From contig NZ_KZ454943.1 of assembly GCF_002797395.1 (NCBI RefSeq), forward strand, positions 1,662,308-1,726,307: 64,000 nt of DNA, given 5' to 3'. Each line of letters begins with the position of its first letter. Positions within the stretch are counted from its first letter, which is position 1. Positions 33,353 through 43,310 of this stretch are shown here, piece by piece. The position numbers and the translations under genes were made by a program. Source of the DNA: Bacillus solitudinis. GTDB taxonomy: Bacteria > Bacillota > Bacilli > Bacillales > Bacillaceae_D. Under the pieces are notes generated by a model. That model did not search any database, was not told the DNA's origin, and saw nothing but the letters and a program-made list of their open reading frames with translations.

Positions 33353-34630
33353 TTAGCGCTCTATTTCATTTACTATTTTATTATTTTTTGTTGTTCTAAA
33401 ATGGGTAAGAAAAATAAAGATTAAAACCCATAATATACCGTGAGTTAAAAATGCAGTAAATATAGACGCATCTAACAATGCATATAATGGCATAAAACAT
33501 ATACTAATGTTTACTGCATGTTTAGAGTCTTTTGTAAAGCTATCTAACGTGATAAGTGTAAAGGATAAAATAACCGTCACCAAAATCATACCCAAAATTC
33601 CAAAATTAGCATAACCATCTGCCATAAAATTAGTATTCGCACTCATATTTGGAGAATTGTAATATATTCCTCCTATTATATAAACGATACTCGTATCATA
33701 CACTTCCGTTAAATTAAAAATCCTTCCAATTAAATTTTGAGAAAAACTTAAATAATTACTATTTACAAAGAAGTCATAATACGAAAATTGTATATCCGCT
33801 GGGGTAAAATGTGTTCTTCTCGGAGAAAATGTAATCAGATAGTGAAAATTGAAAATTATATATAATAGACTTGCAATGATGAAATAAAAAACCTGAAAAT
33901 TTATTAGATAAAAATAATACTTACCTTTTGTAACTATAAGGTAAATAATAAAAACTAATAACAGCGAAAACAATATTGTTTTTTGAGGAAAAAACATAAA
34001 TATTACTAATTGCAATAATACAAAAGATAACGATTTTAGATATTTTTTCTCAAAAATGCTTAATATGAAACACCCTGGTATTATCGCTCTATTTACAATA
34101 CCAAAGTAATAACCTAATATCCCTGAAAATTCAATATCCCCTCTAATTGCATAATTTAAATTTAAATTAAAAGCTAATATACTTGGTCTATATCCTGAAG
34201 TATATAAATATACTATTAACCCGAAAATGATAATATAGCAGGCTGAGTCAAATAATTTTGAATTTATTTTGAAAGATTTGACCTTGAATTTTATATTCAT
34301 TTTTACAATAAATAATAATATATAAAAACTAAAAATTGAAGCTACTAAATAACCAGATGAATTAGACTCTAAAGCATATAAACTTGCAAGAGGTATAACA
34401 GAGACCAAATAATAAAAGAATAAATAATAACTAGATGGCTTCCGTAATAATGGCAATAGATAAATTGTAATAACCACTATTATTGTACCTATTATATATT
34501 TTGGAATACTAAAATCCATAGAGAAACCTATATATATTGGATTTTCCACTATAAGGAAACTATAAATAAGCTCGAGGATTGTTTTATAAAATAGAATAAT
34601 AATTAATAATTTAGTTCTACTTATATTCAT
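33353..34630 (-). CDS. Polysaccharide polymerase-like membrane protein (Wzy type)
   Basis: 425 residues, about 11-12 hydrophobic helices spread over the whole length, with a large loop near 270-330 (YLITFSPRRTHFTPADIQFS). No enzyme motif is readable; polymerases of this type share little sequence. The call comes from topology, length and place between the flippase/glycosyltransferase genes and Ugd. Very AT-rich (many Ile, Asn, Lys, Tyr), like the genes up to 39.4 kb. The start is 8 bases after the acyltransferase stop, so coupling is likely. Confidence 0.65.
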   Translation of the reverse strand: MNISRTKLLIIILFYKTILELIYSFLIVENPIYIGFSMDFSIPKYIIGTIIVVITIYLLPLLRKPSSYYLFFYYLVSVIPLASLYALESNSSGYLVASIFSFYILLFIVKMNIKFKVKSFKINSKLFDSACYIIIFGLIVYLYTSGYRPSILAFNLNLNYAIRGDIEFSGILGYYFGIVNRAIIPGCFILSIFEKKYLKSLSFVLLQLVIFMFFPQKTILFSLLLVFIIYLIVTKGKYYFYLINFQVFYFIIASLLYIIFNFHYLITFSPRRTHFTPADIQFSYYDFFVNSNYLSFSQNLIGRIFNLTEVYDTSIVYIIGGIYYNSPNMSANTNFMADGYANFGILGMILVTVILSFTLITLDSFTKDSKHAVNISICFMPLYALLDASIFTAFLTHGILWVLIFIFLTHFRTTKNNKIVNEIER

Positions 34631-34638
34631 TAGGATAA

Positions 34639-35367
34639 TTACTTCCTTTTTCTCAAGACTTGTTCACTAACAGGAGTATTAAAAAATTCTTTATTCTTTA
34701 ACATTTGGTCTATACCCATTTTCCACCATTGTGAATTTTCTAGATAATGTATTTCTTCATTTGTAAATCTCATTCTAATTAATCTAGCCGGATTTCCAGC
34801 ATAAATACTATATGGGGGAACATTTTTGGTAACTACACTTCCAGCACCTATAATTGCTCCTCTACCAATCTTAACTCCAGAGAGAATAACAGAATTTGAG
34901 CCAACCCATACATCTTCTTCAATAATTATTTTACCCTTTGTGTTAATATCAGATTTTATATTCTCGTTGAATATATTTTTCATAATAAAGTAACTAGATG
35001 GATTTTGGTAATTATGGTACTCCTCCTGAATAACCACATTTGAAGCTATCGACGTAAAACTGCCTATTGAAATTCCATTTAATTTACCACTTAACCTTGT
35101 ACCCGGCCCATTGATAGAAACAAATCTTTCAATTTCAACCTCTCCTACAACAACTGAAGAAGTTATCCTACAACCGTCTCCCATTCTTAAATCACCAATA
35201 ATACTTCTTTGAATAGTGCTAGGAAATTTTTTACTACATTTGTTTAATCTCAGAGTTTTTATTGAAGATAACGCAATTGTTGTGTTGGAATCAACTTTTA
35301 TATTTTTACCAAGAAAAATTAATTTAATTATTAAAGGAGTAATAATTTTTTTTAATATGCTTTTCAT
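34639..35367 (-). CDS. Left-handed beta-helix acyltransferase
   Basis: 242 residues. The second half shows hexapeptide repeats: IIEEDVWVGSNSVILSGVKI and GRGAIIGAGSVVTKNVPPYS, then IYAGNPARLIRMRF, the CatB/WbbJ-type ending. An N-terminal 60 residues with a membrane-proximal, hydrophobic start (LKKIITPLIIKLIFLGKNI) is less usual. It probably O- or N-acetylates a sugar of the repeat unit. It overlaps the preceding asparagine-synthase-like gene by 4 bases (ATGA-type coupling). Confidence 0.8.
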   Translation of the reverse strand: MKSILKKIITPLIIKLIFLGKNIKVDSNTTIALSSIKTLRLNKCSKKFPSTIQRSIIGDLRMGDGCRITSSVVVGEVEIERFVSINGPGTRLSGKLNGISIGSFTSIASNVVIQEEYHNYQNPSSYFIMKNIFNENIKSDINTKGKIIIEEDVWVGSNSVILSGVKIGRGAIIGAGSVVTKNVPPYSIYAGNPARLIRMRFTNEEIHYLENSQWWKMGIDQMLKNKEFFNTPVSEQVLRKRK

Positions 35368-36902
35368 AATTTATCCTCTTTATCAGAATTACATAGTATT
35401 TCTACAGAATAATTGGCTACTTTACTATTAATACTATATTTTTTATTGGCAAAATAATGTTTAACATATTTAAAAAATCCGTCACTATACCAGTTCATAG
35501 GATGAGTATAATATTCTAATATTTTATAAATATCCCTCACCATACCAATACTGCTCAAATAAACTTTACCTTTCTTTTTAAACATCGAAAGAGTACTTCG
35601 ATTTGAGTTATTCAGTTCTTTAATAAATTTATTAGAGTACTTAATATAATAATTTCTATCTAGTTTATTCTTATAACACGTCATATTCCATAATTTCATT
35701 ATATCGAAATCCCATAAAGGTATATCCCAATCAAAACCAAAATACTCATAAACTCTCACGGAGTTTACAATAAATTTTGACTGTCTTTCTTTCCAATCCC
35801 AATATTCAATAAGTTCAGCATATTGTTCTGGACTTAGAGTTTTTGAGTTAACATTTAATGAACTTATAATTTGTTTTTTTAAATCATCAATACCTTCTAT
35901 ATCATTTAAATAAAAGTGTTTATAAATTATATAATTTATAAGGATATTAAAATCATACTTATTAAAATCGAATAAATTTTTTGGTATATGAGTGCCCGCA
36001 ACAAAATCACCCGAATGTCCAGGACAAAACAACACATCTTTAGGGATAATATTATTATTGACCATCTCTTTAACAGCCATAAAGTCTAATACATGTGGTA
36101 AACCAGCTTTGTTTAAACTAAATTTAGTGAAGTCATTAAAATCTTCACTTAAAAATAGTGCTTTCCACATTTTCTTATCATACTCTATAAAATGCCATTC
36201 AAAATTATATTTTTCCGCAATTTTCTTAGATATAACTGCTTCTTTATTCCCCTTTTTTCCGAATGTGTAACATAATACGTTTGTATACTTATATTCATGT
36301 AACTTTTTTACTATTAATCTAGAGTCTTCACCAGCACTCAATGGTACGCATATTTTTTTTCCATCTGCCTTTTCAATAAGCCTCTTAATACAATTATTAT
36401 AAATATTATCTAACTCTTCTAATGAAAATGTTTCCGATCCTGATTTTTTGTATGCATAATACTGCTTAATATTATAAGATTTTTCCACCTTATCAATAAC
36501 CAAATAATTCCCTGATTCTATCTGGTTTATACCATTAACAAACGTATTGGAATTAAGGAAAATTCCTGACGATTTAAATAATTGAATAGAGCTCATATTT
36601 AAATCATTGTTACCACTAATTAATTGGTTAATACTATCAGAGTACTCTATTTTCTGCTCAACAGATCGGTAAAATAACGGTCTACTTCTTACACGATCTA
36701 CTATTAGTAGCTCAAAATTTTCACATATAATTACAATACAAAAACTCCCCTTTAATTTCTCTAATATAGGAAGAAATTTACTATGTTTGAAGTAATTAAA
36801 ATCATAATCTTCAAATAAATTCTCTTCTTTTTTACTCAAACCTATACTATAAATAGTATTTCCATATCTATTAATCTTTTTCAAGTGCTTGTCAAGAAAC
36901 AT
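35364..36902 (-). CDS. Asparagine-synthase-like protein lacking the glutaminase cysteine
   Basis: 512 residues. Residues about 10-160 resemble a class II glutamine amidotransferase domain (LKGSFCIVIICENFELLIVD, DRVRSRPLFYR) but without Cys at position 2. From about 165, the asparagine-synthase PP-loop domain: KKICVPLSAGEDSRLIVKKL (SGGxDS as SAGEDS), then CYTFGKKGNKEAVISKKIAE. In polysaccharide clusters such proteins are thought to amidate uronic acids; here a UDP-HexNAc dehydrogenase (39451) could supply the uronate. Without the glutaminase Cys it would need free ammonia or act on another substrate. A lasso-cyclase-type reaction is unlikely because no precursor or protease gene is present. 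Confidence 0.75.
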   Translation of the reverse strand: MFLDKHLKKINRYGNTIYSIGLSKKEENLFEDYDFNYFKHSKFLPILEKLKGSFCIVIICENFELLIVDRVRSRPLFYRSVEQKIEYSDSINQLISGNNDLNMSSIQLFKSSGIFLNSNTFVNGINQIESGNYLVIDKVEKSYNIKQYYAYKKSGSETFSLEELDNIYNNCIKRLIEKADGKKICVPLSAGEDSRLIVKKLHEYKYTNVLCYTFGKKGNKEAVISKKIAEKYNFEWHFIEYDKKMWKALFLSEDFNDFTKFSLNKAGLPHVLDFMAVKEMVNNNIIPKDVLFCPGHSGDFVAGTHIPKNLFDFNKYDFNILINYIIYKHFYLNDIEGIDDLKKQIISSLNVNSKTLSPEQYAELIEYWDWKERQSKFIVNSVRVYEYFGFDWDIPLWDFDIMKLWNMTCYKNKLDRNYYIKYSNKFIKELNNSNRSTLSMFKKKGKVYLSSIGMVRDIYKILEYYTHPMNWYSDGFFKYVKHYFANKKYSINSKVANYSVEILCNSDKEDKL

Positions 36903-36930
36903 ATCCTCACACCTTTCTTTCTTGTTATAG

Positions 36931-38157
36931 CTATAAATATTTCTTTTTCATGTAAACAAAATAAGAAATACTATAAAACATGTATGAAATTAAAGAAGCA
37001 TAGGCTGCTCCTAACATCCCATAATCGGGTATTAATAAAAAATTTAGAATTATATTAATAGAAACCGTGAAAAAGGTTACAAATAAATGGAAATTGTTTT
37101 TGTTTTCTGAGTACAAGAAAGAAAAACTAACTTTTGCAAAAGATGCTATCGTATTTGCTATTATTAAAATAATAAATACAGGAACTGCACCTTTAAATTC
37201 TTGTCCAAATACTACTGTTATTAAATTTGACATAGCAATAGCAATAGGAACTAATATCAAAAGTAAAATCCCTGAAAATTTTAGATATTTTTTATATCCC
37301 TTAATTTTATCTTCGATATTCTTTGAATTTAACATTTGACTGTTTAGTATATTTACTATTCCCAAATGAACAATGAATATTAATTCTGAAAGTGATACTG
37401 CCAAACTATAAACTCCTAAATCAGCAAAACCACTAAAATTCTTTATGAATAATTGGTCAATTCTATAGTTCATAAAAACAAAAAATGTAGATAAATAGAT
37501 AGCTGTTGCAAACTTCACTTGGTTTTTCAATATATTTATACTATTTGTATCTATTTGATAAGAGTTTTTTGATATAACACCCAAATTTTTATACCTAATT
37601 AAGATAATTATTGATATTAATATTTTTAAAAAGTAACTCATAAGATAGATAACAATGAAATTTTCTATTTCAAAATTTAGAAAGATTGCTATAATAATAG
37701 CAATAGTATTTATTGTATTAGAAGTTAATTCTATAGTATTAACAGTATTAATCCTATTAATACTGACAAATAAATTTTTCAATTCATTAGATAGTGTGAG
37801 TGAACATGCGTACAAGATACCTGCGAATAAAATAGACGTGCCCAACTGTATTGATAACAAATCTTGAATAAATTGATTATTCAAAATTAAAAAGTAAAAA
37901 GCATATAATATTATCAATAAAGTAAAGTTAGCCTTTATTATCTTCAAGTATATATTCTTATATTTATTGAAAAAATATAATGAAGCATTATTTAATCCAA
38001 AGTGCCCGAAATTAAGTATGATATTAAAAATAAGCAAAGTATAGTCAAACTTCCCCTTATCAATAGCCCCATATTCTCTAGAGAGAACTAGACTTAAGAA
38101 AAAAAGAAGTAATACTCTAGAAACTTGTGATAAATAACTTAATATTATTCTACTCAT
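36931..38157 (-). CDS. Oligosaccharide flippase (Wzx, MATE-like fold)
   Basis: 408 residues with about 12 hydrophobic helices. The N-terminus (SRIILSYLSQVSRVLLLFFL) and the C-terminal PDYGMLGAAYASLISYMFYS are typical of the polysaccharide-biosynthesis MOP/RfbX family. It would move the undecaprenyl-linked repeat unit across the membrane. AT-rich like its neighbours. Confidence 0.8.
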   Translation of the reverse strand: MSRIILSYLSQVSRVLLLFFLSLVLSREYGAIDKGKFDYTLLIFNIILNFGHFGLNNASLYFFNKYKNIYLKIIKANFTLLIILYAFYFLILNNQFIQDLLSIQLGTSILFAGILYACSLTLSNELKNLFVSINRINTVNTIELTSNTINTIAIIIAIFLNFEIENFIVIYLMSYFLKILISIIILIRYKNLGVISKNSYQIDTNSINILKNQVKFATAIYLSTFFVFMNYRIDQLFIKNFSGFADLGVYSLAVSLSELIFIVHLGIVNILNSQMLNSKNIEDKIKGYKKYLKFSGILLLILVPIAIAMSNLITVVFGQEFKGAVPVFIILIIANTIASFAKVSFSFLYSENKNNFHLFVTFFTVSINIILNFLLIPDYGMLGAAYASLISYMFYSISYFVYMKKKYL

Positions 38158-38264
38158 TACTTTTACCTTTCATCTTAAATAGAGTTAATGTTACAATAAT
38201 CTACTTCATTCATTTAAAAGTGCTATATAAAATAAGCTTTCGGAGTTTTTTTATACCCAAAGCA

Positions 38265-39416
38265 CTAATTATTCTTAGATGTATTATTCTTGTAACACTC
38301 TAAATAATTCCTAGCAATATCTTTCCACAAAAACAACTTTGCATTATCAATACAATTCGTTGAAATTTCAACATAATTGTTCATTATTTTCTGTACTACA
38401 TCAACCATCATACTTATATTATTTGGTTCTACCGAATATCCCACTTCCCCATCTTTATAAAAGCCATCTATTGCCTGCCCTCTAGAATAAATTACAGGAA
38501 TACCTCTAGACATACTTTCAATATATACTAAACCAAAAGTCTCCGTAAAAGAAGGCATTATAAATATATCCGAATTATCTATATATTCCATAATGATTTT
38601 CCGATCACTTACATAACCATGAAAAAACACATATTTGTTAATATTTAATTTTACACAAAGTTGTTTACATTGGTCCTCAAGTGGACCATTCCCTAAAACA
38701 TTTAATTCTGGCTCAAATCCTAAACTTCGTAAATGTGCACAAGTCTTTATTACTGTTTCAAGGTTTTTATTTTTATTTATTAAACCAATAAATAAAAATG
38801 ATATTTTTTTATTAAATTTCTTTTTTCTATATTCTAATAGTGAGTTCTCATGCCAGAAATTATCAATTCCATTAGGTATTACAACACATTTATCTTTGAT
38901 TTTTGAAACAATTGACTTCGGCAATGCAGACAGTAACTGTTCTTTGTAGGCATAAGAAATAAAAACCACATAACCAGAGTTTAATAGAACTTTATGCATA
39001 AAGGGTCTTAAGTGTAAAGCATACTTGTAAAAATAATTAATATCGGTATTACGCACGTTAACTGCATAGTTAATTTTGTATTTCTTGTAGAGTTTATAAG
39101 CTGTACCTCCATCACTAAAAACAGTATGTGCATGAATAAAGTCAATTTTGGTATTTAGCAGTATCTCCCTTTCAATTTCTTTCTTTTGTTTATTAATTTT
39201 ATTAGAGTAAAAAAACCTATCATATTTGTTAAGGATTTTTTTATAATAATATTTAATATTATTATAATCCGATGATAATTGATTTTTACCAACATAATTA
39301 TCATCTTTTAAAGGAATAAATATGTGCTGATCTAAACCTTCTTTAGCTAACTCTTTTATTAAATTTTTATATAATTTATTTCCTATATAATACGAACAAA
39401 TGTGTAATATTTTCAT
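38265..39416 (-). CDS. Glycosyltransferase family 4
   Basis: 383 residues, GT-B fold. N-terminal domain MKILHICSYYIGNKLYKNLI and FIHAHTVFSDGGTAYKLYKK; C-terminal donor site ISFLFIGLINKNKNLETVIK, LNVLGNGPLEDQC and DIFIMPSFTETFGLVYIESM with the E-x7-E motif (ETFGLVYIE). It adds a sugar to the lipid-linked repeat unit. Donor unknown. Confidence 0.85.
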   Translation of the reverse strand: MKILHICSYYIGNKLYKNLIKELAKEGLDQHIFIPLKDDNYVGKNQLSSDYNNIKYYYKKILNKYDRFFYSNKINKQKKEIEREILLNTKIDFIHAHTVFSDGGTAYKLYKKYKINYAVNVRNTDINYFYKYALHLRPFMHKVLLNSGYVVFISYAYKEQLLSALPKSIVSKIKDKCVVIPNGIDNFWHENSLLEYRKKKFNKKISFLFIGLINKNKNLETVIKTCAHLRSLGFEPELNVLGNGPLEDQCKQLCVKLNINKYVFFHGYVSDRKIIMEYIDNSDIFIMPSFTETFGLVYIESMSRGIPVIYSRGQAIDGFYKDGEVGYSVEPNNISMMVDVVQKIMNNYVEISTNCIDNAKLFLWKDIARNYLECYKNNTSKNN

Positions 39417-39450
39417 TTCAACATCCCTATATTTTGTATTAGTTATCTAA

Positions 39451-40764
39451 TTACAAACCCCAATATATATAACCACTTGATTCATACTCTTTCCTATTCA
39501 ATATACTTTTAACATCTATAATTACTTTCTTACCACTTGCATATAAGTCGTTAAAGAAATCTAAACCGTAAGTATCTTTGAACTTTTTATGCGAAACTGC
39601 TAAAACAATGCCATTTAAATTAATTAAAGCTTCCTTGTCTACTAAATTTATTCTATATTCATCCCATACTTCTTCTTTATTAGCTACTGGATCATGAACT
39701 AACACTTCGACACCAAAGTCTTCTAATTCATTAATAATATCAATTACCTTTGTATTCCGAACATCTGGACAATTTTCTTTAAAAGTAATACCTAGAATAG
39801 CCACCTTTGCACCCTTAACAGGTTGGTCTGCTTTTATAAGCTTTTTAATGATATTATTTGCAACATATTTGCCCATATCATCATTTATTTTCCTTCCAGC
39901 TAGTATAATTTGTGAGTGATACCCCAATTGTTCTGCTTTATATGTGAAGTAATATGGATCTACACCAATACAGTGTCCTCCCACTAATCCAGGAGTAAAC
40001 TTAAGGAAATTCCACTTTGTTCCAGCTGCTTCAAGTACAGCTTTCGTATCGATACCCATCTTGTTAAATACCATTGAAAGCTCGTTCATAAAAGCAATAT
40101 TAATATCTCGCTGAGAGTTTTCGATCACTTTAGATGCTTCTGCTACTTTTATAGATTCAGCTCTGTGAACTCCAGCTTCTATAATTGAACCATATACATT
40201 TGAAATTACTTCCAGGGCATCCTGATCTGAACCCGAAACTACTTTAGTTATTTTTGTTAATGTATTAACCTTATCTCCCGGATTTATACGTTCAGGTGAA
40301 TAACCTACTTTGAAATCTTTTCCGAATTTTAACCCTGATTCCTTTTCAATGATTGGGATACATATCTCCTCTGTTGTGCCCGGATATACTGTTGATTCAA
40401 ATACTACTATCGAACCTTTTGTAAGGTTTTTTCCTACTGTTTTACTTGCTCCGATTACTGGTGTTAAATCTGGAGTTTTATCACTGTTAATTGGGGTAGG
40501 GACAGCTACAATATGGAACTTACAATCTCTTAATCTACTTTCTTCACTCGTAAATTCTAAAGTTGTATTTTTGATTGCTTCATCTCCAACTTCATTCGTT
40601 ACATCAATACCATTAAGGTATTTGTTCAACTTCTCCTTATTAGTATCAAAACCTAGTACTTCAAACTTTTTTGCTAGTTCGATAGCTAAAGGAAGACCAA
40701 CATAACCTAGTCCAATTACTGATATTCTTTCCACTTTATCTTTAATATTAGTGAATAAATTCAC
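39451..40764 (-). CDS. UDP-N-acetylhexosamine 6-dehydrogenase (TviB/WbpO type)
   Basis: 437 residues. ISVIGLGYVGLPLAIELAKK is the NAD-binding motif; VAVPTPINSDKTPDLTPV, FESTVYPGTTEEICIPIIEK, VGYSPERINPGDK and LVGGHCIGVDPYYFTYKAEQ (catalytic Cys) are typical of the UDP-GlcNAc/GalNAc dehydrogenase branch (TviB, WbpO, WecC), distinct from Ugd. It makes a UDP-HexNAc uronate. GC content is higher than in the genes at 33-39 kb. The 90-bp gap to the upstream glycosyltransferase is the largest in this half of the operon. Confidence 0.85.
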   Translation of the reverse strand: MNLFTNIKDKVERISVIGLGYVGLPLAIELAKKFEVLGFDTNKEKLNKYLNGIDVTNEVGDEAIKNTTLEFTSEESRLRDCKFHIVAVPTPINSDKTPDLTPVIGASKTVGKNLTKGSIVVFESTVYPGTTEEICIPIIEKESGLKFGKDFKVGYSPERINPGDKVNTLTKITKVVSGSDQDALEVISNVYGSIIEAGVHRAESIKVAEASKVIENSQRDINIAFMNELSMVFNKMGIDTKAVLEAAGTKWNFLKFTPGLVGGHCIGVDPYYFTYKAEQLGYHSQIILAGRKINDDMGKYVANNIIKKLIKADQPVKGAKVAILGITFKENCPDVRNTKVIDIINELEDFGVEVLVHDPVANKEEVWDEYRINLVDKEALINLNGIVLAVSHKKFKDTYGLDFFNDLYASGKKVIIDVKSILNRKEYESSGYIYWGL

Positions 40765-40854
40765 TCTAAATCACCTCTATAACAATATTATAAGTTAGTT
40801 AACATTTTTATTAATTCCAAATTATTAATGATATCTTTAATGGTCTGGAAACGT

Positions 40855-42021
40855 TCACCTTGTACTCTCTGCCTTCTCCCAAAACGGTTTTGCCTTTCCT
40901 GTCAATATATTATAAACTCCGACCCACTGAGCAATTATTGTTACACAGTAATAATAAATTAAAGTTAAATATTTATTATTTGATTTAGTGATTGCCCTCA
41001 ACAAGGCTAAAAGATAAAAAAGTACTTGTCCAAAAAATGTAACCATATAAAAAGGTGAGTCAGTTATCAATATTGCATTGGATATTAACACAACTAAATG
41101 TGATATCCATAGTAAATATCTACATGTCCTGTGACCAAAATAAAAGTACGAAAACCATTGGTACTTATAAATGTTTAATATCCTTACATCAGGTAAAATG
41201 TGTTTAAGGATAATTCTATTCATTCTTACTTTACGGCTAAACTCGTCTTCAATAACTTCTCCTGCCTTCTCATAAGCAACGGCATCGTGATTTGCAATTG
41301 CTCGTTTTCCTTGAAGTGCATATAATGGCGGCATTGCACTATCATGACATTGAATTGGATTTAAGTCATAATAATCCTTTGTGCTACAAGCGTATAATGC
41401 TCCGTTACCAGCTGTTATAGTTTGAATTCTTCCCTCTATTTCACGAATTGCCATATCACTATCCCAATAGCTTGCTTCGGCATTACTCACATCACTTACA
41501 TCTTGGTTGACAATCTTTAACCTTCCTGAGACATACGCAATGTCATCTGATGTAAATGCTGCCATAAGTTCTTTCACCGAATTTTTATCCATCATAGAAT
41601 TTGCATCAGTCATAATTAGATATTCAGTTGTAACCGTTTTATGAGCTTCATTTTGGGCATTTGTTTTTCCTTTTCGCTCCCTGACCTCATATAGACGTAT
41701 ATTTTTTTCTGGATGTTCTTTAATAAATTTTTTTACAATTTCATTTGTTTTATCTGTACTATTATCAGATGCTATCAAGAACTCAATCTTGTTTTTGGGA
41801 TAATCTAATTCAACAATGTTATTAAGTTTCTCTAATATTACTTTTTCTTCATTATGAGCAACTACCATAACTGTTACTGATGGTTTATAAGAATAATCTT
41901 TTGCTAACTTTCGGTTCTTATATAAGAATCCGATTAATTTTATAGATATTGGATAACCAACCATTGCCCATACAATAATAAATGCACTTATATAAAATAG
42001 TATTTTTGATACTAACTCCAT
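40855..42021 (-). CDS. Membrane glycosyltransferase family 2
   Basis: 388 residues. An N-terminal helix, then the GT-A domain: PSVTVMVVAHNEEKVILEKL, FLIASDNSTDKTNEIVKKFI, LIMTDANSMM (the DxD-like Asp) and a Q/RxxRW-like RKVRMNRIILKHILP; three to four C-terminal helices. This architecture (NodC/BcsA-like) is typical of processive or lipid-acceptor transferases. In this place it probably adds the second sugar onto the bacillosamine-type primer. Confidence 0.85.
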   Translation of the reverse strand: MELVSKILFYISAFIIVWAMVGYPISIKLIGFLYKNRKLAKDYSYKPSVTVMVVAHNEEKVILEKLNNIVELDYPKNKIEFLIASDNSTDKTNEIVKKFIKEHPEKNIRLYEVRERKGKTNAQNEAHKTVTTEYLIMTDANSMMDKNSVKELMAAFTSDDIAYVSGRLKIVNQDVSDVSNAEASYWDSDMAIREIEGRIQTITAGNGALYACSTKDYYDLNPIQCHDSAMPPLYALQGKRAIANHDAVAYEKAGEVIEDEFSRKVRMNRIILKHILPDVRILNIYKYQWFSYFYFGHRTCRYLLWISHLVVLISNAILITDSPFYMVTFFGQVLFYLLALLRAITKSNNKYLTLIYYYCVTIIAQWVGVYNILTGKAKPFWEKAESTR

Positions 42022-42048
42022 GTGATTTCTCCTTAGAATTTTTACTAA

Positions 42049-42669
42049 CTAATTTACTTTCCTTACTGGAACCCCTATATAGGTTCCGGTTTCAGTTATG
42101 TCCCTAACTACAACAGCACCTGCACCAATCTTACAACTGCTTGTAATAGTAACATTATTACTTACCACACTACCAATACCTAACCAAGACTTTTGACCAA
42201 CTCTCACCATACCAGCTAAATGTGCACCCGGTGATATATGAACGAATTCCTCAATTAAATTATCATGATCTACCGTAGACCCCGTGTTGATGATGCATCC
42301 CTTTCCAATTTTGGTACAGCAATTAATCACTACACCGGCCATGATTACTGTTCCAGATGCCACATCAACTTTTTCTCCAAGTACTACATTTGGATGGATT
42401 AAAGTAGGTATACTTGCACCTTCTTCTTCTAATTCATTCTGAATCCTTTTTCTGATAGAATTATCACCTATCGCAACAAAAATATCATAGTCGTTTAGAA
42501 GATTATAAGCCTCACAAGATTTCCCTATTACCTTTATCCCGATTGACATCTCAATGCTTTCGTCATCATCTAAAAAAGCAATACTCTGCCACTTATTCAT
42601 TTTTAAAGCGAGATCAGCCACAACCTTGCCGTGGCCACTAGCGCCAATTATAAGAAGTTTCTTTTTCAT
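42049..42669 (-). CDS. UDP-4-amino-sugar N-acetyltransferase (PglD/NeuD/EpsM type)
   Basis: 206 residues. KKKLLIIGASGHGKVVADLA is the N-terminal Rossmann-like binding domain of PglD; hexapeptide repeats follow: LIHPNVVLGEKVDVASGTVI, GKGCIINTGSTVDHDNLIEE with the catalytic His, and VSNNVTITSSCKIGAGAVVV. It acetylates UDP-4-amino-2,4,6-trideoxy-GlcNAc to UDP-diacetylbacillosamine. It overlaps the sugar-transferase gene by 4 bases; PglE, PglC and PglD types are adjacent as in epsN-epsL-epsM neighbourhoods. Confidence 0.9.
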   Translation of the reverse strand: MKKKLLIIGASGHGKVVADLALKMNKWQSIAFLDDDESIEMSIGIKVIGKSCEAYNLLNDYDIFVAIGDNSIRKRIQNELEEEGASIPTLIHPNVVLGEKVDVASGTVIMAGVVINCCTKIGKGCIINTGSTVDHDNLIEEFVHISPGAHLAGMVRVGQKSWLGIGSVVSNNVTITSSCKIGAGAVVVRDITETGTYIGVPVRKVN

Positions 42670-43310
42670 AATTCCATTCTTTCCTTTTTAGTCCCTTTAA
42701 AAGGTTCCATTGTTGCTGCAGTTTCTGAGTTGATACCTTCCCTAACAAACACTTTTTTTATAGTTAGGAGAATAATCTTCCAATCTCTTATAAAACTAAC
42801 ATTCTCTACATATTCCACATCAAGATTAAATTTTTCTTCCCAACTGATTGTATTTCTACCACTAACTTGAGCCAGCCCTGATAATCCCGGTCTAACTTCG
42901 TGTCGACGTTTTTGATGATTACTATAAAGAGGTAGATATTGAACCAGTAGAGGCCTAGGCCCAATAATCGACATATCCCCTTTAACAATATTAAAGAGTC
43001 CCGGAAGCTCATCTAGTGATGTGGAACGTAGAAACTTACCAAACTTCGTCAACCTTACACTGTCCGACAATAACTCCCCATTCTCATCTCTTTCATCTGT
43101 CATCGTTCTAAACTTGTACATCATAAAGACCTTTTCATTTAAACCCGGACGTATCTGTTTAAACAATACCGGACTTCCTAGTTTTGTTCTTGCTAAGATA
43201 GCAACTACTAAAAGAACGGGACTAAGTGCTACAATAGCCATTAATGACAATATGAAATCCATCGGTCTTTTTATAAACCTTCTATAAAATCCACCTTTTG
43301 AATTACTCAT
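42666..43310 (-). CDS. Initiating sugar-phosphate transferase (PglC/EpsL type)
   Basis: 214 residues. One membrane segment (MDFILSLMAIVALSPVLLVV) and the bacterial sugar transferase domain: LFKQIRPGLNEKVFMMYKFR, TSLDELPGLFNIVKGDMSII and GPRPLLVQYLPLYS. The size is that of the monotopic PglC class rather than the long WbaP class. It transfers phospho-diacetylbacillosamine (or a related sugar) to undecaprenyl phosphate, starting repeat-unit assembly. Shares one base with the stop of the aminotransferase gene. Confidence 0.9.
   Translation of the reverse strand: MSNSKGGFYRRFIKRPMDFILSLMAIVALSPVLLVVAILARTKLGSPVLFKQIRPGLNEKVFMMYKFRTMTDERDENGELLSDSVRLTKFGKFLRSTSLDELPGLFNIVKGDMSIIGPRPLLVQYLPLYSNHQKRRHEVRPGLSGLAQVSGRNTISWEEKFNLDVEYVENVSFIRDWKIILLTIKKVFVREGINSETAATMEPFKGTKKERMEL

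Noticed and set aside
35364-36902. Lasso-peptide cyclase
   Set aside because: No precursor peptide, RRE or protease gene nearby; the surrounding genes are all for polysaccharide synthesis.
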